Made by a program: the position numbers and the translations under genes. The notes under the pieces were generated by a model. That model did no database searches, was not told the DNA's origin, and saw nothing but the letters and a program-made list of their open reading frames with translations. Positions 1-8,200 of a stretch of 22,628 nt of DNA are shown in pieces. The stretch is from an uncultured Eubacteriales bacterium (GTDB lineage: Bacteria; Bacillota; Clostridia; Christensenellales; CAG-917), in contig URIX01000031.1 of assembly GCA_900547975.1 (NCBI GenBank), positions 1-22,628 on the forward strand. Reading direction: 5' to 3'. Positions within the stretch are counted from its first letter, which is position 1. The number at the start of each line of letters is the position of its first letter.

Positions 1-207
1 TCTTATTTTGAGAGTAAAGAGGGCTTGCGCGGTTAGTGATTGCGAGAACAAGTGCGGTGTCAAGCAATAATCTTTGTTTTTTGCTTTCACCGCAACACCG
101 TTTGAGCAACGCTTCGCGGACGGCGGTTTTTATCTCGCCTTCGAATAGGCACATTGCGTGTACGAGTAGTCTTCGAATAAGTTTCGGATTAAGGCTTCGC
201 CTTCCAC

Positions 208-239
208 AATTATTAATTATTCATTATTAATTATTAATT
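208..239. repeat. AT-rich simple repeat (TTAATTAT/ATTAATTA steps)
   Basis: This 32-nt tract consists of A and T except for one C. It is made of repeating TTATTAATTA-like steps interrupted by TTCATT. It lies next to the hairpin at 191-203. It may be the edge of a dispersed repeat; copies elsewhere in the genome would be needed to say so. Confidence 0.5.
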
Positions 240-283
240 CAAATCTAAATGTTTTCTTTGTAAACAACCTACAATAACTCGTC

Positions 284-312
284 TTGAAATTCACGCTTAT
301 GCGTGATATAAT
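284..312 (+). promoter_or_regulatory. Promoter of the 319-771 gene with a palindrome in the spacer
   Basis: The -35 box TTGAAA (284-289) and a perfect -10 box TATAAT (307-312) are separated by 17 nt. Only 6 nt lie between the -10 box and the ATG at 319, so transcription should start at or next to the start codon. The spacer contains a perfect inverted repeat with 6-bp arms, TCACGC-TTAT-GCGTGA (291-306), which fills nearly the whole spacer and could be an operator. Confidence 0.75.
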
Positions 313-318
313 AAATCT

Positions 319-771
319 ATGAAAACTCGAATTTATATGACAAAAATGCACCAGCAGTGGACGTACGGCGAAAGGGAAGACCTGTTTCCTTATCTTGACG
401 GCGAGAACGACGAGATATTCGAGTATGCGGTGGAAAATCACGATTTCGCCATTATCCTCAAAAACGATATGACTTACGACGTCGTGGACACCGAAGAAGA
501 AGCACTCGAAAAAATCGCGTATATCTATCGAAATTACGCAGTTGTCAAAAACGACGGCGACAAGTGCTATATTGTTCGCGAAAACACCGACAAACGCTAC
601 AAAACGCCGGCAGAGGCGCAGGCGGACGGCGAGTTCGATTACGTTTACGTCCCAAAAGATATGTATTTTCTTTCGAAATACGGCAAGATTATAGCCGTGG
701 GTAATTCCGAGGATGAAATGCGCGAGAAAATGTACGAGCATTACAGGGCAAAATACACTTATTTGTATTAA
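319..771 (+). CDS. Hypothetical protein, 150 aa, small soluble
   Basis: This is a 150-residue protein of no family I recognise. It is rich in Asp, Glu, Tyr and Lys, has no signal peptide or membrane segment, and should be cytoplasmic. Alternating charged and aromatic stretches suggest a small mixed alpha/beta fold, with acidic helical pieces near residues 58-67 (TEEEALEKIA) and 129-142. The codon pattern matches neighbouring real genes, and the gene has its own consensus promoter and a downstream hairpin terminator, which together support it being real. The start at 319 was chosen because the promoter sits directly upstream, but no Shine-Dalgarno sequence precedes it; Met7 (337) and Met10 (346) are alternative starts, also without ribosome sites. 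It is a single-gene unit converging on the lipoprotein gene. Function unknown. Confidence 0.8.
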   Translation: MKTRIYMTKMHQQWTYGEREDLFPYLDGENDEIFEYAVENHDFAIILKNDMTYDVVDTEEEALEKIAYIYRNYAVVKNDGDKCYIVRENTDKRYKTPAEAQADGEFDYVYVPKDMYFLSKYGKIIAVGNSEDEMREKMYEHYRAKYTYLY

Positions 772-822
772 TTGAGTATAATTTGCGCATTGCGGTAACG
801 CCTTTAATATGCGAAATGGTAC

Positions 823-852
823 AAAAAAGCACACTTTGCAGTGTGCTTTTTT
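823..852. terminator. Bidirectional Rho-independent terminator
   Basis: GCACACT (829-835) pairs with AGTGTGC (840-846) across a TTGC loop. The stem is flanked by AAAAAA (823-828) and TTTTTT (847-852), so it reads as a terminator on either strand. It lies between the convergent genes ending at 771 (+) and 879 (-) and can serve both. A second inverted repeat, ATCGATTTT/AAAATCGAT (856-879), overlaps the lipoprotein stop codon but has no T-tract. Confidence 0.9.
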
Positions 853-878
853 CATATCGATTTTAATCCGAAAATCGA

Positions 879-1793
879 TTATGCAAGAGTTGCGGTTTTG
901 AGTTCGTAATTCATATAGAAGGTTTTGCCGTCTTTTTTGAAAGGTTCTTCGATTTTGACGAGGACGTGTTTCATTGCCCAACCGTTGATGAGAACGTCGC
1001 TTTCGGCATAGTAGAGAGTTTGCGAAATGCCTGCGACTTGTGTTGTGCGAGAAATGTCCGTTTTGTAACATTCGATACCTTCTGCGGCGTATTTTTCATT
1101 GCTTTCGGTGAAAGCGGTTTTGACTTTCGTTTTGCCGTTCACTTTTGCGGTGAGGCTTACGGAACTCGCTTCGGTTGCCGAAACCAAAGGCATTGAAAAT
1201 CCGAACGAAAGAGAATCACTGAAAGTGGTGATAGTACGCAACGCTTGGTGGAATTCGTTGTTGTCGTAATAGGTTGCGCTTTCCGCTTCGACCGTGCCTT
1301 CGCTCTTTTCGCCGTTTACGGTGCGAGTGTAGGAATACTTCTTGCCGTCGTACGAGCCGAACACGCGCAAAGTTTCGTTTTCACCGTCTTTTTGCACTCT
1401 GTAAGAGTAGGCGGGGACCATATAACTCGAACCGTTGATGAGGTTGAAGTAGCAACCCGTGTCGTAGGTTTGAGTGCCGACCGTGAGCAAGCCTTTGACC
1501 AAAACGCCCGCGGAAAGATTTTCGAGTTTGGTGTCCGCAGAGCCGAAGTCGGAAATCGACGAGCCGTTCGAGTACGCTTTGAGCGTCACGGCGTATGTGC
1601 CGTCGTAGCCCTCTACTTTGTTGCCGTCCGAGTCTTTTGCAAAAACGTCGTATACGAACGTTTCGTTGTTGTGGTCGCTCAAAATGTTGCGCAACTGACC
1701 TTGCGTGGTCGCGGTGTTGTTGCAGGCCGTCATAGAGAGGCATGCGATAACTGCGATAAGCATTACGGATATTGTGAGAATAACTTTTTTCAT
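879..1793 (-). CDS. Putative lipoprotein, 304 aa
   Basis: The N-terminus is a bacterial lipoprotein signal: a short positive start (MKK), a hydrophobic core (residues 4-20) and a lipobox-like MTAC in which Cys24 would be lipidated, leaving the mature protein anchored outside the cytoplasmic membrane. The mature part is rich in Thr, Ser, Tyr and Gly, with alternating polar and aromatic residues typical of beta-strand-rich extracellular domains. No catalytic or sugar-binding motif is recognisable and I cannot assign a family. Cys113 and Cys242, counted by eye, are the only other clear cysteines and could pair. The gene stands alone, is divergent from addB and converges with the 319-771 gene. 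The start follows from the signal peptide; no Shine-Dalgarno precedes it, and a -10 box lies only 9 nt upstream. Confidence 0.85.
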   Translation of the reverse strand: MKKVILTISVMLIAVIACLSMTACNNTATTQGQLRNILSDHNNETFVYDVFAKDSDGNKVEGYDGTYAVTLKAYSNGSSISDFGSADTKLENLSAGVLVKGLLTVGTQTYDTGCYFNLINGSSYMVPAYSYRVQKDGENETLRVFGSYDGKKYSYTRTVNGEKSEGTVEAESATYYDNNEFHQALRTITTFSDSLSFGFSMPLVSATEASSVSLTAKVNGKTKVKTAFTESNEKYAAEGIECYKTDISRTTQVAGISQTLYYAESDVLINGWAMKHVLVKIEEPFKKDGKTFYMNYELKTATLA

Positions 1794-1802
1794 AATGTGT
1801 TT

Positions 1803-1830
1803 ATTATAACATAAAAATATATTCTCGCAA
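1803..1830 (-). promoter_or_regulatory. Promoter of the lipoprotein gene
   Basis: Read on the minus strand, a TTGCGA box (1830-1825) and a perfect TATAAT (1808-1803) are separated by 16 nt, and the -10 is extended by TGT (1811-1809). Nine nt separate the -10 box from the ATG at 1793, so the mRNA would have a leader of about 0-3 nt. Confidence 0.7.
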
Positions 1831-1875
1831 TAAAAAACGCCTTGTTTTTCGCAAGTTAAGCCGAAAAATCGATTG

Positions 1876-1908
1876 AAACAAATAAAAATTGTTAATTTTT
1901 ATTTGTTT
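1876..1908. promoter_or_regulatory. Perfect 15-bp AT-rich palindrome between divergent promoters
   Basis: The arms AAACAAATAAAAATT (1876-1890) and AATTTTTATTTGTTT (1894-1908) are perfect inverted copies around a GTT centre. The element sits upstream of the addB -35 box and upstream of the lipoprotein promoter, in the middle of the divergent intergenic region. It could be an operator acting on both genes or a relic hairpin; it does not terminate either visible gene. Confidence 0.6.
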
Positions 1909-1919
1909 AACCTATGGGA

Positions 1920-1948
1920 TTGAAACGGTACATCAAAAGTGATATACT
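1920..1948 (+). promoter_or_regulatory. Promoter of addBA
   Basis: TTGAAA (1920-1925) and TATACT (1943-1948) are separated by 17 nt. Six nt lie between the -10 box and the addB ATG at 1955, predicting a leaderless transcript. The geometry is identical to the promoter of the 319-771 gene. Confidence 0.75.
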
Positions 1949-1954
1949 CAAAAT

Positions 1955-4900
1955 ATGAAAATCATCACTTCAAACACGTCCAAAGGCGCATATCTCGGCG
2001 TTGTCGGGATTCTTGCCAAAAATATGGACGGAACTTCACAAAACATTGTCATTGCGCCCGACAGATTCACCGCTTCGGTGGAAAGGGGGCTTATTTCCGC
2101 ATTGGGTATCGAAAGCACGTTCGGCATAGAGGTTATGTCGTTCACGAGGCTTGCGAGCAAACTCATAGGCAGCGACATCAAAAAATGCCTTACGCCCGAA
2201 GGTTCGGTTATGCTGATAGGCAAGGTTATCGCCGACAATCGCGACAAACTTTGCTACTATCAAAAAGTCGCGCTTCAAGAGGGATTTGCAAGCGAACTTT
2301 ACGCTGCGCTTACCGCCGTCAGGAACAGCGGCATATCCTCGCAAGACTTGCTCGAATCATCTAAACAGGCGAACGTTTCACTGCAAATGAAAGCAAAGGA
2401 CCTTGCGCTCATATACGACGGATACCTTGCCGCGCTCGAAGGCAAGCACAGCGATTCGTCAACGAGACTTTACGCTCTCGCCGAGTTTTTGAAAAACAAT
2501 CCGAGCGCGATTGCTTCGACCAACTTTTACATCACGGACATATACGATTTTTCCGCGCCCGAACTCGAAATTATCAAGAGTATCGCAAACAACGCGCTGT
2601 CGCTGACCGTCGGCATAACGAGCGGATATTCGAACCCCAACAAGCGCATATATCCCGACCGCGTGGCAAAGAAACTTGCCTCGCTTTGCGAGGGCAGAGT
2701 GCAGATTGAAAGAAATGACGAAAACTTACCCGATTCGGTTGACGCCATTTCAAAAAAACTGTTTTCATACATATCCACGAGCGCGGACGACAAAGCCGAA
2801 AATAACGGCAAAGTCAAGTTGCGTTCGGCAAAGGACAGAAGCGATGAAGTTATGCGCCTCGCTCTCGACGTTGCAGAAGGCGTGAGAGAGGGCAGACGAT
2901 ACAAGGACTTCGAGGTGTACGCAAGCGATTTGGACGCGTACGGACAAGAGATAAAATCCACGTTTGCACGCTACGAAATACCGTACTTTATAGACAAAAA
3001 AGAGTTGCTTTCCGAGCAAGCGAAAGCGAGATTCGTATTGCAAGCAATCGCTTGTTATCGCACCGATTTCAGACTCGGCGAAGTGTGCGACTTCATAAAG
3101 AATCCGTTGTTTTCAATCTATTCGCGATACGGCGAAGAAGGTGCGTATCTGTTCGAAAACTACTGCCTAAAATACAACGTGCGCTTTGTGCCTACCTCGA
3201 CGGAAGATTGCTTCAAGAAGCACGATGAAAGGAAGGTATTTAACGCTAAAGAGCAAAAAAGCGGTTTTATATATGCGAATATCGACGATAAAGTCGAGAT
3301 TTTGGACAATACCGTGGAAAACGTCATTCCCGAGGCGGTGAGAAAAGAGGTCGTAAATATACTTACGCCAGAACGCTTTAAGGAAAACAAGGACATAAGG
3401 GCTTTTGTTAAATTGACGAGAGAATTGCTCGAAAAAATCGACCCTTGCTATGTTAAGTACGTCGATAAAATCGCGAGCCAAAGCGAGTATTTCAGAAAGT
3501 GCGCAGAGCAAGTCAATTCAAAACTCGAAGCGGTGCTCGTCGAGATAGAAGAAGTGCTTGACGAACAATCGGATATAAACAAATTCGAGAGCGTGTTCAA
3601 GTCGATGATAAAGACGCTGAAAATTGCACTTGTGCCGACCTATCTCGATTGCGTGTTCATAGGCGACGGCGAGTCGAGATTTGCGGGAAACGGCGATATA
3701 TACGTTCTTGGCGCAAACAGCGGAAAACTGCCTTCGCAAAGCGGCGGCGGTGTGGTGCTTACCGACAAGGACGAGCAAATGCTTTCTGCGCTCGGCGTCG
3801 AGATTACGCCTTGCGAACGACAAAAGGCACTCGACGGTATGTACGCCGTCTGCGACCTTATGAAAAAACCGCAGGGCAGACTCGTGGTGAGTTATCCCGA
3901 CAGCGGCGACGGCGGCGCGCTCAGACCTTCTACCGTCGTATTCGAACTTCAGAATATGCTTTGCGAAAACGGCAAACCGCTCGAAATTGAAAGAATAGAT
4001 TTCGAGCATTACACCACTCTCGACGGAAAGGATTTGCAAAAAGCCGCGCTTGCGCTGTCCACGAAGAAAGGGTGTTTCAACGAGGTGCTTAAAAACGGCG
4101 TGAGCGGACGTTGCGACGCAAACGATATAGGCGTGTTCGGCGCGGCGTTGTCGCTTTTAAGCGAGGACGAGAAAAAACTCATAAACAAGTCGTTCGTATC
4201 GCCCGTGAAAATCGCTTTGCCCGAAAAATCCTATTTTGCGGGGCGCACGAGCGTCAGCAGGCTCGAAACCTTTTTCGGCTGTCCGTACGCGCATTATTTC
4301 AACTATATTTTGTCCTTGCGCAAGAGAAAAGACGGCACGTTCGAGGGTACGGAAAACGGAACGATTTTGCACTTCGTGCTTGAAAAGTTTTTCGGCGACG
4401 TGCGCGACGGCAACGTGAAAGACGAGGACGAGGCAAGGCAAAAAGCGTACGAGTATTTCGACCTTGCGATAAAAGAAAACAACTTCGAAGTGCTGCTCGA
4501 AAAGGCGGACACGGGCAGAATCCTTTCTCGCCTCAAAGAAGAAGGCGCGACGCTTTGCAAGGACTTGTTCGAAGTGCAAAAACGCTCGGCGTTCAGACCG
4601 TTTTTGCTCGAAGCGAAAATAGGCGAAGGAAAGATTGAACCGATGTCCCTCGAATTCGGCGGAAAGAAGGTCGAACTCAAAGGCACTATCGACAGAGTGG
4701 ACAAACTCGGCGACAAGTTTATAATCATCGACTACAAGACCTACAAAAGCGCGGATTTGACCCTCAAAGAGTTGTACAGCGGACAAAAAATCCAACTTTA
4801 CGTCTATATGCGAGCGGTTGAAAAAAGCCTTGACGCAAAGCCGTGCGGCGTGTTCTATTTTCCCGTATTTTCAAGTTTCACCGACGAGAGCGGCAACCGC

Positions 4901-5263
4901 TATAAATACAAAGGGCAAGCGTGCGACAGTCGCGAAACGCTGGGTTTAATCGACGAAATGGTGACGTCAAACCCCGATTGTGCCATCGTGCCTTTCAAAA
5001 CGGACAGAAAAGGCGAGAATCTCAATCCCGAAATACACCTCTCGAAAGAGGGATTCGACAAACTGGGCGATTACGCCGTGGCGATTGCGGGCGAGGGTGC
5101 AAGCAAGATTGCGGACGGATATATAAAACCCTCGCCGCTCAAAGACAAATGCAAGAAGTGCGACTTTGCCGCTATATGCGCGTACAAGGGCGCAAACGAA
5201 AGGAAAATACCCAAAGTGAAAGGGCTTGAAAGTTTCGATACGGAAGGTGAGAAAAATGAGTGA
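1955..5263 (+). CDS. addB: AddB, helicase-nuclease subunit B with Fe-S cluster
   Basis: AddB (1102 aa) is the partner of AddA in the AddAB enzyme, which processes DNA double-strand ends for RecA-dependent repair in Firmicutes; it acts in the cytoplasm. The C-terminal nuclease shows the family residues His806 (GTILHFV), Asp913 (TIDRVD) and Asp926/Lys928 (IIDYKT). The iron-sulphur cysteines are all present: Cys776 in FFGCPYAHYF and the Cys1066, Cys1069, Cys1075 cluster (C-x2-C-x5-C). Length is close to the usual 1100-1170 aa. The N-terminus is odd: where most AddB proteins have a Walker A loop, this one reads SNTSKGAYL and lacks the glycine-rich GKT/S core. The ATG at 1955 fits the first beta strand and is placed directly after the promoter, without a Shine-Dalgarno. 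Its last 8 nt overlap addA, indicating translational coupling. Confidence 0.93.
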   Translation: MKIITSNTSKGAYLGVVGILAKNMDGTSQNIVIAPDRFTASVERGLISALGIESTFGIEVMSFTRLASKLIGSDIKKCLTPEGSVMLIGKVIADNRDKLCYYQKVALQEGFASELYAALTAVRNSGISSQDLLESSKQANVSLQMKAKDLALIYDGYLAALEGKHSDSSTRLYALAEFLKNNPSAIASTNFYITDIYDFSAPELEIIKSIANNALSLTVGITSGYSNPNKRIYPDRVAKKLASLCEGRVQIERNDENLPDSVDAISKKLFSYISTSADDKAENNGKVKLRSAKDRSDEVMRLALDVAEGVREGRRYKDFEVYASDLDAYGQEIKSTFARYEIPYFIDKKELLSEQAKARFVLQAIACYRTDFRLGEVCDFIKNPLFSIYSRYGEEGAYLFENYCLKYNVRFVPTSTEDCFKKHDERKVFNAKEQKSGFIYANIDDKVEILDNTVENVIPEAVRKEVVNILTPERFKENKDIRAFVKLTRELLEKIDPCYVKYVDKIASQSEYFRKCAEQVNSKLEAVLVEIEEVLDEQSDINKFESVFKSMIKTLKIALVPTYLDCVFIGDGESRFAGNGDIYVLGANSGKLPSQSGGGVVLTDKDEQMLSALGVEITPCERQKALDGMYAVCDLMKKPQGRLVVSYPDSGDGGALRPSTVVFELQNMLCENGKPLEIERIDFEHYTTLDGKDLQKAALALSTKKGCFNEVLKNGVSGRCDANDIGVFGAALSLLSEDEKKLINKSFVSPVKIALPEKSYFAGRTSVSRLETFFGCPYAHYFNYILSLRKRKDGTFEGTENGTILHFVLEKFFGDVRDGNVKDEDEARQKAYEYFDLAIKENNFEVLLEKADTGRILSRLKEEGATLCKDLFEVQKRSAFRPFLLEAKIGEGKIEPMSLEFGGKKVELKGTIDRVDKLGDKFIIIDYKTYKSADLTLKELYSGQKIQLYVYMRAVEKSLDAKPCGVFYFPVFSSFTDESGNRYKYKGQACDSRETLGLIDEMVTSNPDCAIVPFKTDRKGENLNPEIHLSKEGFDKLGDYAVAIAGEGASKIADGYIKPSPLKDKCKKCDFAAICAYKGANERKIPKVKGLESFDTEGEKNE

Positions 5264-8200
5264 AAATACCGTTGTGACGTTCAGCAAAAACGCAGAGGAA
5301 AGGCTTGAAATTCTGCGCGACGAAAAGGGCAATATTCTTCTCACCGACGACCAGAAAAAAGCCGTGCTCGAAAAGGGACGTATTCTCGTTTCCGCTTCCG
5401 CCGGTTCGGGAAAAACGTCAACTATGGTCAAGCGCATAATCGTTATGCTGTCGGAAGGCGCGTCTTTGAAAAATCTGCTCGTGCTCGTTTACAACAACGC
5501 CGCCGCAGACGAACTTAAAGAAAGACTGCACCAAGAACTTTTCAAGGCGGCTTGCGCGTCGAGCGGCGAAAAGCGCGACAGATTCAGACAGGAAATCGAC
5601 GAATTGCCGTTTTGCCATATCTGCACCATACACGCGTTTTGCCAGTCGCTGATAAGAGAGAATTTCGACAAACTCGGCATATCCCCGACGTTCGAGGTGC
5701 TTGACGAAACGAGGCACGCTTCGTATATGAACAAGGCTCTCGACGAGGTTATCGCAAAGTATACCGCGGACGGCGACGAAACGTTTTGCGAACTCGCCGA
5801 CATATTCTCGCAATCGAGAAAAGAAGAAAACCTAAAAAGCAACCTGATAAAGTTTTACAATCTCATCGAGATACAGCCCGATAAGGACGAATTTGAAAGG
5901 TGCGTTGCGGAATGTTACGATTCCTACGACAAAAGCAAATTTTTCGAGATATTGCAAAACTACTATAAATCCTTTTTCGCAAAGGCAAACGACGCGCTTT
6001 CGCAAGTCAAGGTACGGCTCGAAACGATTGCGCCGACCTCGAAGTACGTTCAAAGCCTTGCGGTTGCGACGGCGTTCTGCGCCGAAATCGAAAGAGAAAA
6101 CGCACTTCTCGATATGTGCGCTTCGGCAACCAAGTACGAAAAACCGCGCGCGGCGATAAGTTCCAAAGCGAGCGAGGAAGAAAAACTCGTCACCGCATAC
6201 GCAAAGGACTATCTTAAACAGTTGAGCGACGTCATAGACGAAATGAAAGAAATTGCCCAAAGAGGGGACGCTTTAAGACAAGCGCACGAGCAGAACGCAA
6301 AATACGTCAAAAAGTTGCTCGAAGTCGCAAAGAATTTTGCGGAAGTTCTCGACGGTCTCAAAAAAGAAGACAACGTGTTGTCTTTCGAGGATTTACAGCA
6401 CAAGGCTCTCGATTTGTTAAACGGCGGCGGTGCGTCGGGCGAGGACTTCGACGCGGTGTTCGTCGACGAGTATCAGGACGTAAACCCCACGCAAGAAGCG
6501 ATAATCCGCAAACTCGTCAAGGGCGAGTGCTTTATGGTGGGCGACGTCAAGCAGAGTATATACGGTTTCCGTCTTGCCGACCCCGCGATTTTCATATCCC
6601 GACAAAACGCTTACGAAACGAGCGCGAAAGAGGGTACGAACATATTTTTCAATCGCAATTTCAGAAGCGCGTACGGCATACTCGATTTCGTCAACGGCGT
6701 TTTCGACAGCGCGATGACACAAGACAGTGCGGACGTAAACTACAAAAAGGACGCGAGATTCGAACTTAAAGACGTGCCGCCGGTGCGCCTCGAAGGCGTA
6801 AATCCCGAAGGATATGTTCAGGTGCATTTGTTCGTAAAGCAAAAGGACGAAGCGCAGATTTCGACGGGACTTTACGACATAGAAAAAGTGTGCGGTGACG
6901 ATGGCGAGGGCGGAAGCATGCAAGAGGGCAACTTCATTGCAAGCGAAATCAGAAAACTCGTGGGCAAAGCCAAAGGCGACGGAAAGTATATCGGATACGG
7001 CGACATAGCCGTGCTTTTCCGCTCGCGCTCGACGGGCGCAAAGGAAATCGTGCAAACCCTCAAAGCGCGCGGCATACCCGTCAACGAGGGAGCGTTCGGC
7101 AAATCCGCGTCCCTTCCCGAAAGAGAATTGATTGCGTTCTTGCGAGTTTTGGACAATCCGCGCCAAGACGTGCCGCTTGCGGGGTATCTGCTGTCCTTTT
7201 TCGGCGGTTACGACGAGAGCGAGTTGGCGTACGTCGCGTCGGTTGACGGCGATTGTCTTTACGACAAATTTTTGGCGATTGCAAACGACGATAAGAATGC
7301 GGCGAAAAACGACATATATCGCGCGCTGAAAGCAAAGGCGAAAGCAACCCTCGGCACTATCGAGGCGTATAGACTCAAAGCGAGTTATAATAGCGTGAAA
7401 GAACTTATGCGCACTATCGTTGGCGACTATTGCTACGACGCGTATCTTATGCGGTCGGGCGAGGGCGACGCGTACGGGCTCAAAGCGTTCGTCGAAAGTC
7501 CTGACGAGGAAGACTCGCTCGGCAAATTCTTGCAGAACTACTGCGAGGGTGACGGCGGCGAGAGAGGCGCGACCGGCGGCGACAGAGTGGTTATTTCCAC
7601 TTTTCACGGCTACAAAGGTCTTGAAAATCCCGTCGTTTTCGTTGCGGATACGGCGTTTGGATTCAACTACGAGGCAGGCTCGGGCGACCTAATACTTACG
7701 GGCAAAGGCTTGGGCGGCGACAAGGGCAACAACAAAGGTCTTGTGGGTATGAACGCTTTTGACTTTGACCAAAAGACCAAAAATTCCGTAACGCTGTCCA
7801 AAATCGCGGTTGCAAAGTGCATAAAGGACAATCAACTAAAAGAGGAAATAAGGCTGTTTTACGTCGCTCTCACGCGCGCAAAACAGTTGATGTATGTCAC
7901 CGCCACGGTGAGTGAATCCAAGAGCGCGGGCTTCGGCGTTACGGCAAAACTGGGCGGCGCGGGGTGCGATTTGGATTTCATATCTTCCGCGGTTTTCGAC
8001 GGTACGGTCAAGTGCGTGCCTTTTCGTCATTACGCAAACGAGGACGATGTGCAAAAGGCGCATCCCGACTCGTTCCAACTCGTTCCCGACGAGGATATCG
8101 TAAACGCGGCGCTCAGTGCGCAAGCGTTTGTTTATCCGCATAAGCAAGCGACGTCGCTTGCGATGAAGTACAGCGTTTCCGCGCTCGACAGCAAGGACGA

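Larger units (their letters stand above)
1..318. other. Left-edge stretch without a clear gene; repeat-like
   Basis: No convincing complete gene is visible here. On the minus strand a frame stays open from an ATG at 154-152 to the left edge (51 codons, beginning MCLFEGEIKTAVREAL). It could be the start of a gene that continues outside the window or the remnant of one; no ribosome site precedes this ATG. Upstream of it are a 5-bp hairpin AAGGC-TTC-GCCTT (191-203) and an AT-only tract built of ATTAATTA-like steps (208-239). Such a mix of short hairpin and AT repeat resembles an interspersed repeat element, but that is inference. On the plus strand a short frame ends with TAG at 34-36 and might be the last codons of an upstream gene. 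Confidence 0.35.

Noticed and set aside
36..230. 64-codon plus-strand frame at the left edge
   Set aside because: No ribosome site, Ser/Arg/Leu-rich composition unlike real genes here, and it runs into the AT repeat.
217..1071. 284-codon minus-strand frame antisense to the 319-771 gene
   Set aside because: It covers the terminator and the promoter region of the opposite gene, and its composition (many Phe, His, Arg) is typical of the antisense of a real gene.
5226..5255. Upstream TTG start for addA
   Set aside because: It would overlap addB by 38 nt. ATG 5256 has a ribosome site and the common 8-nt coupling overlap.
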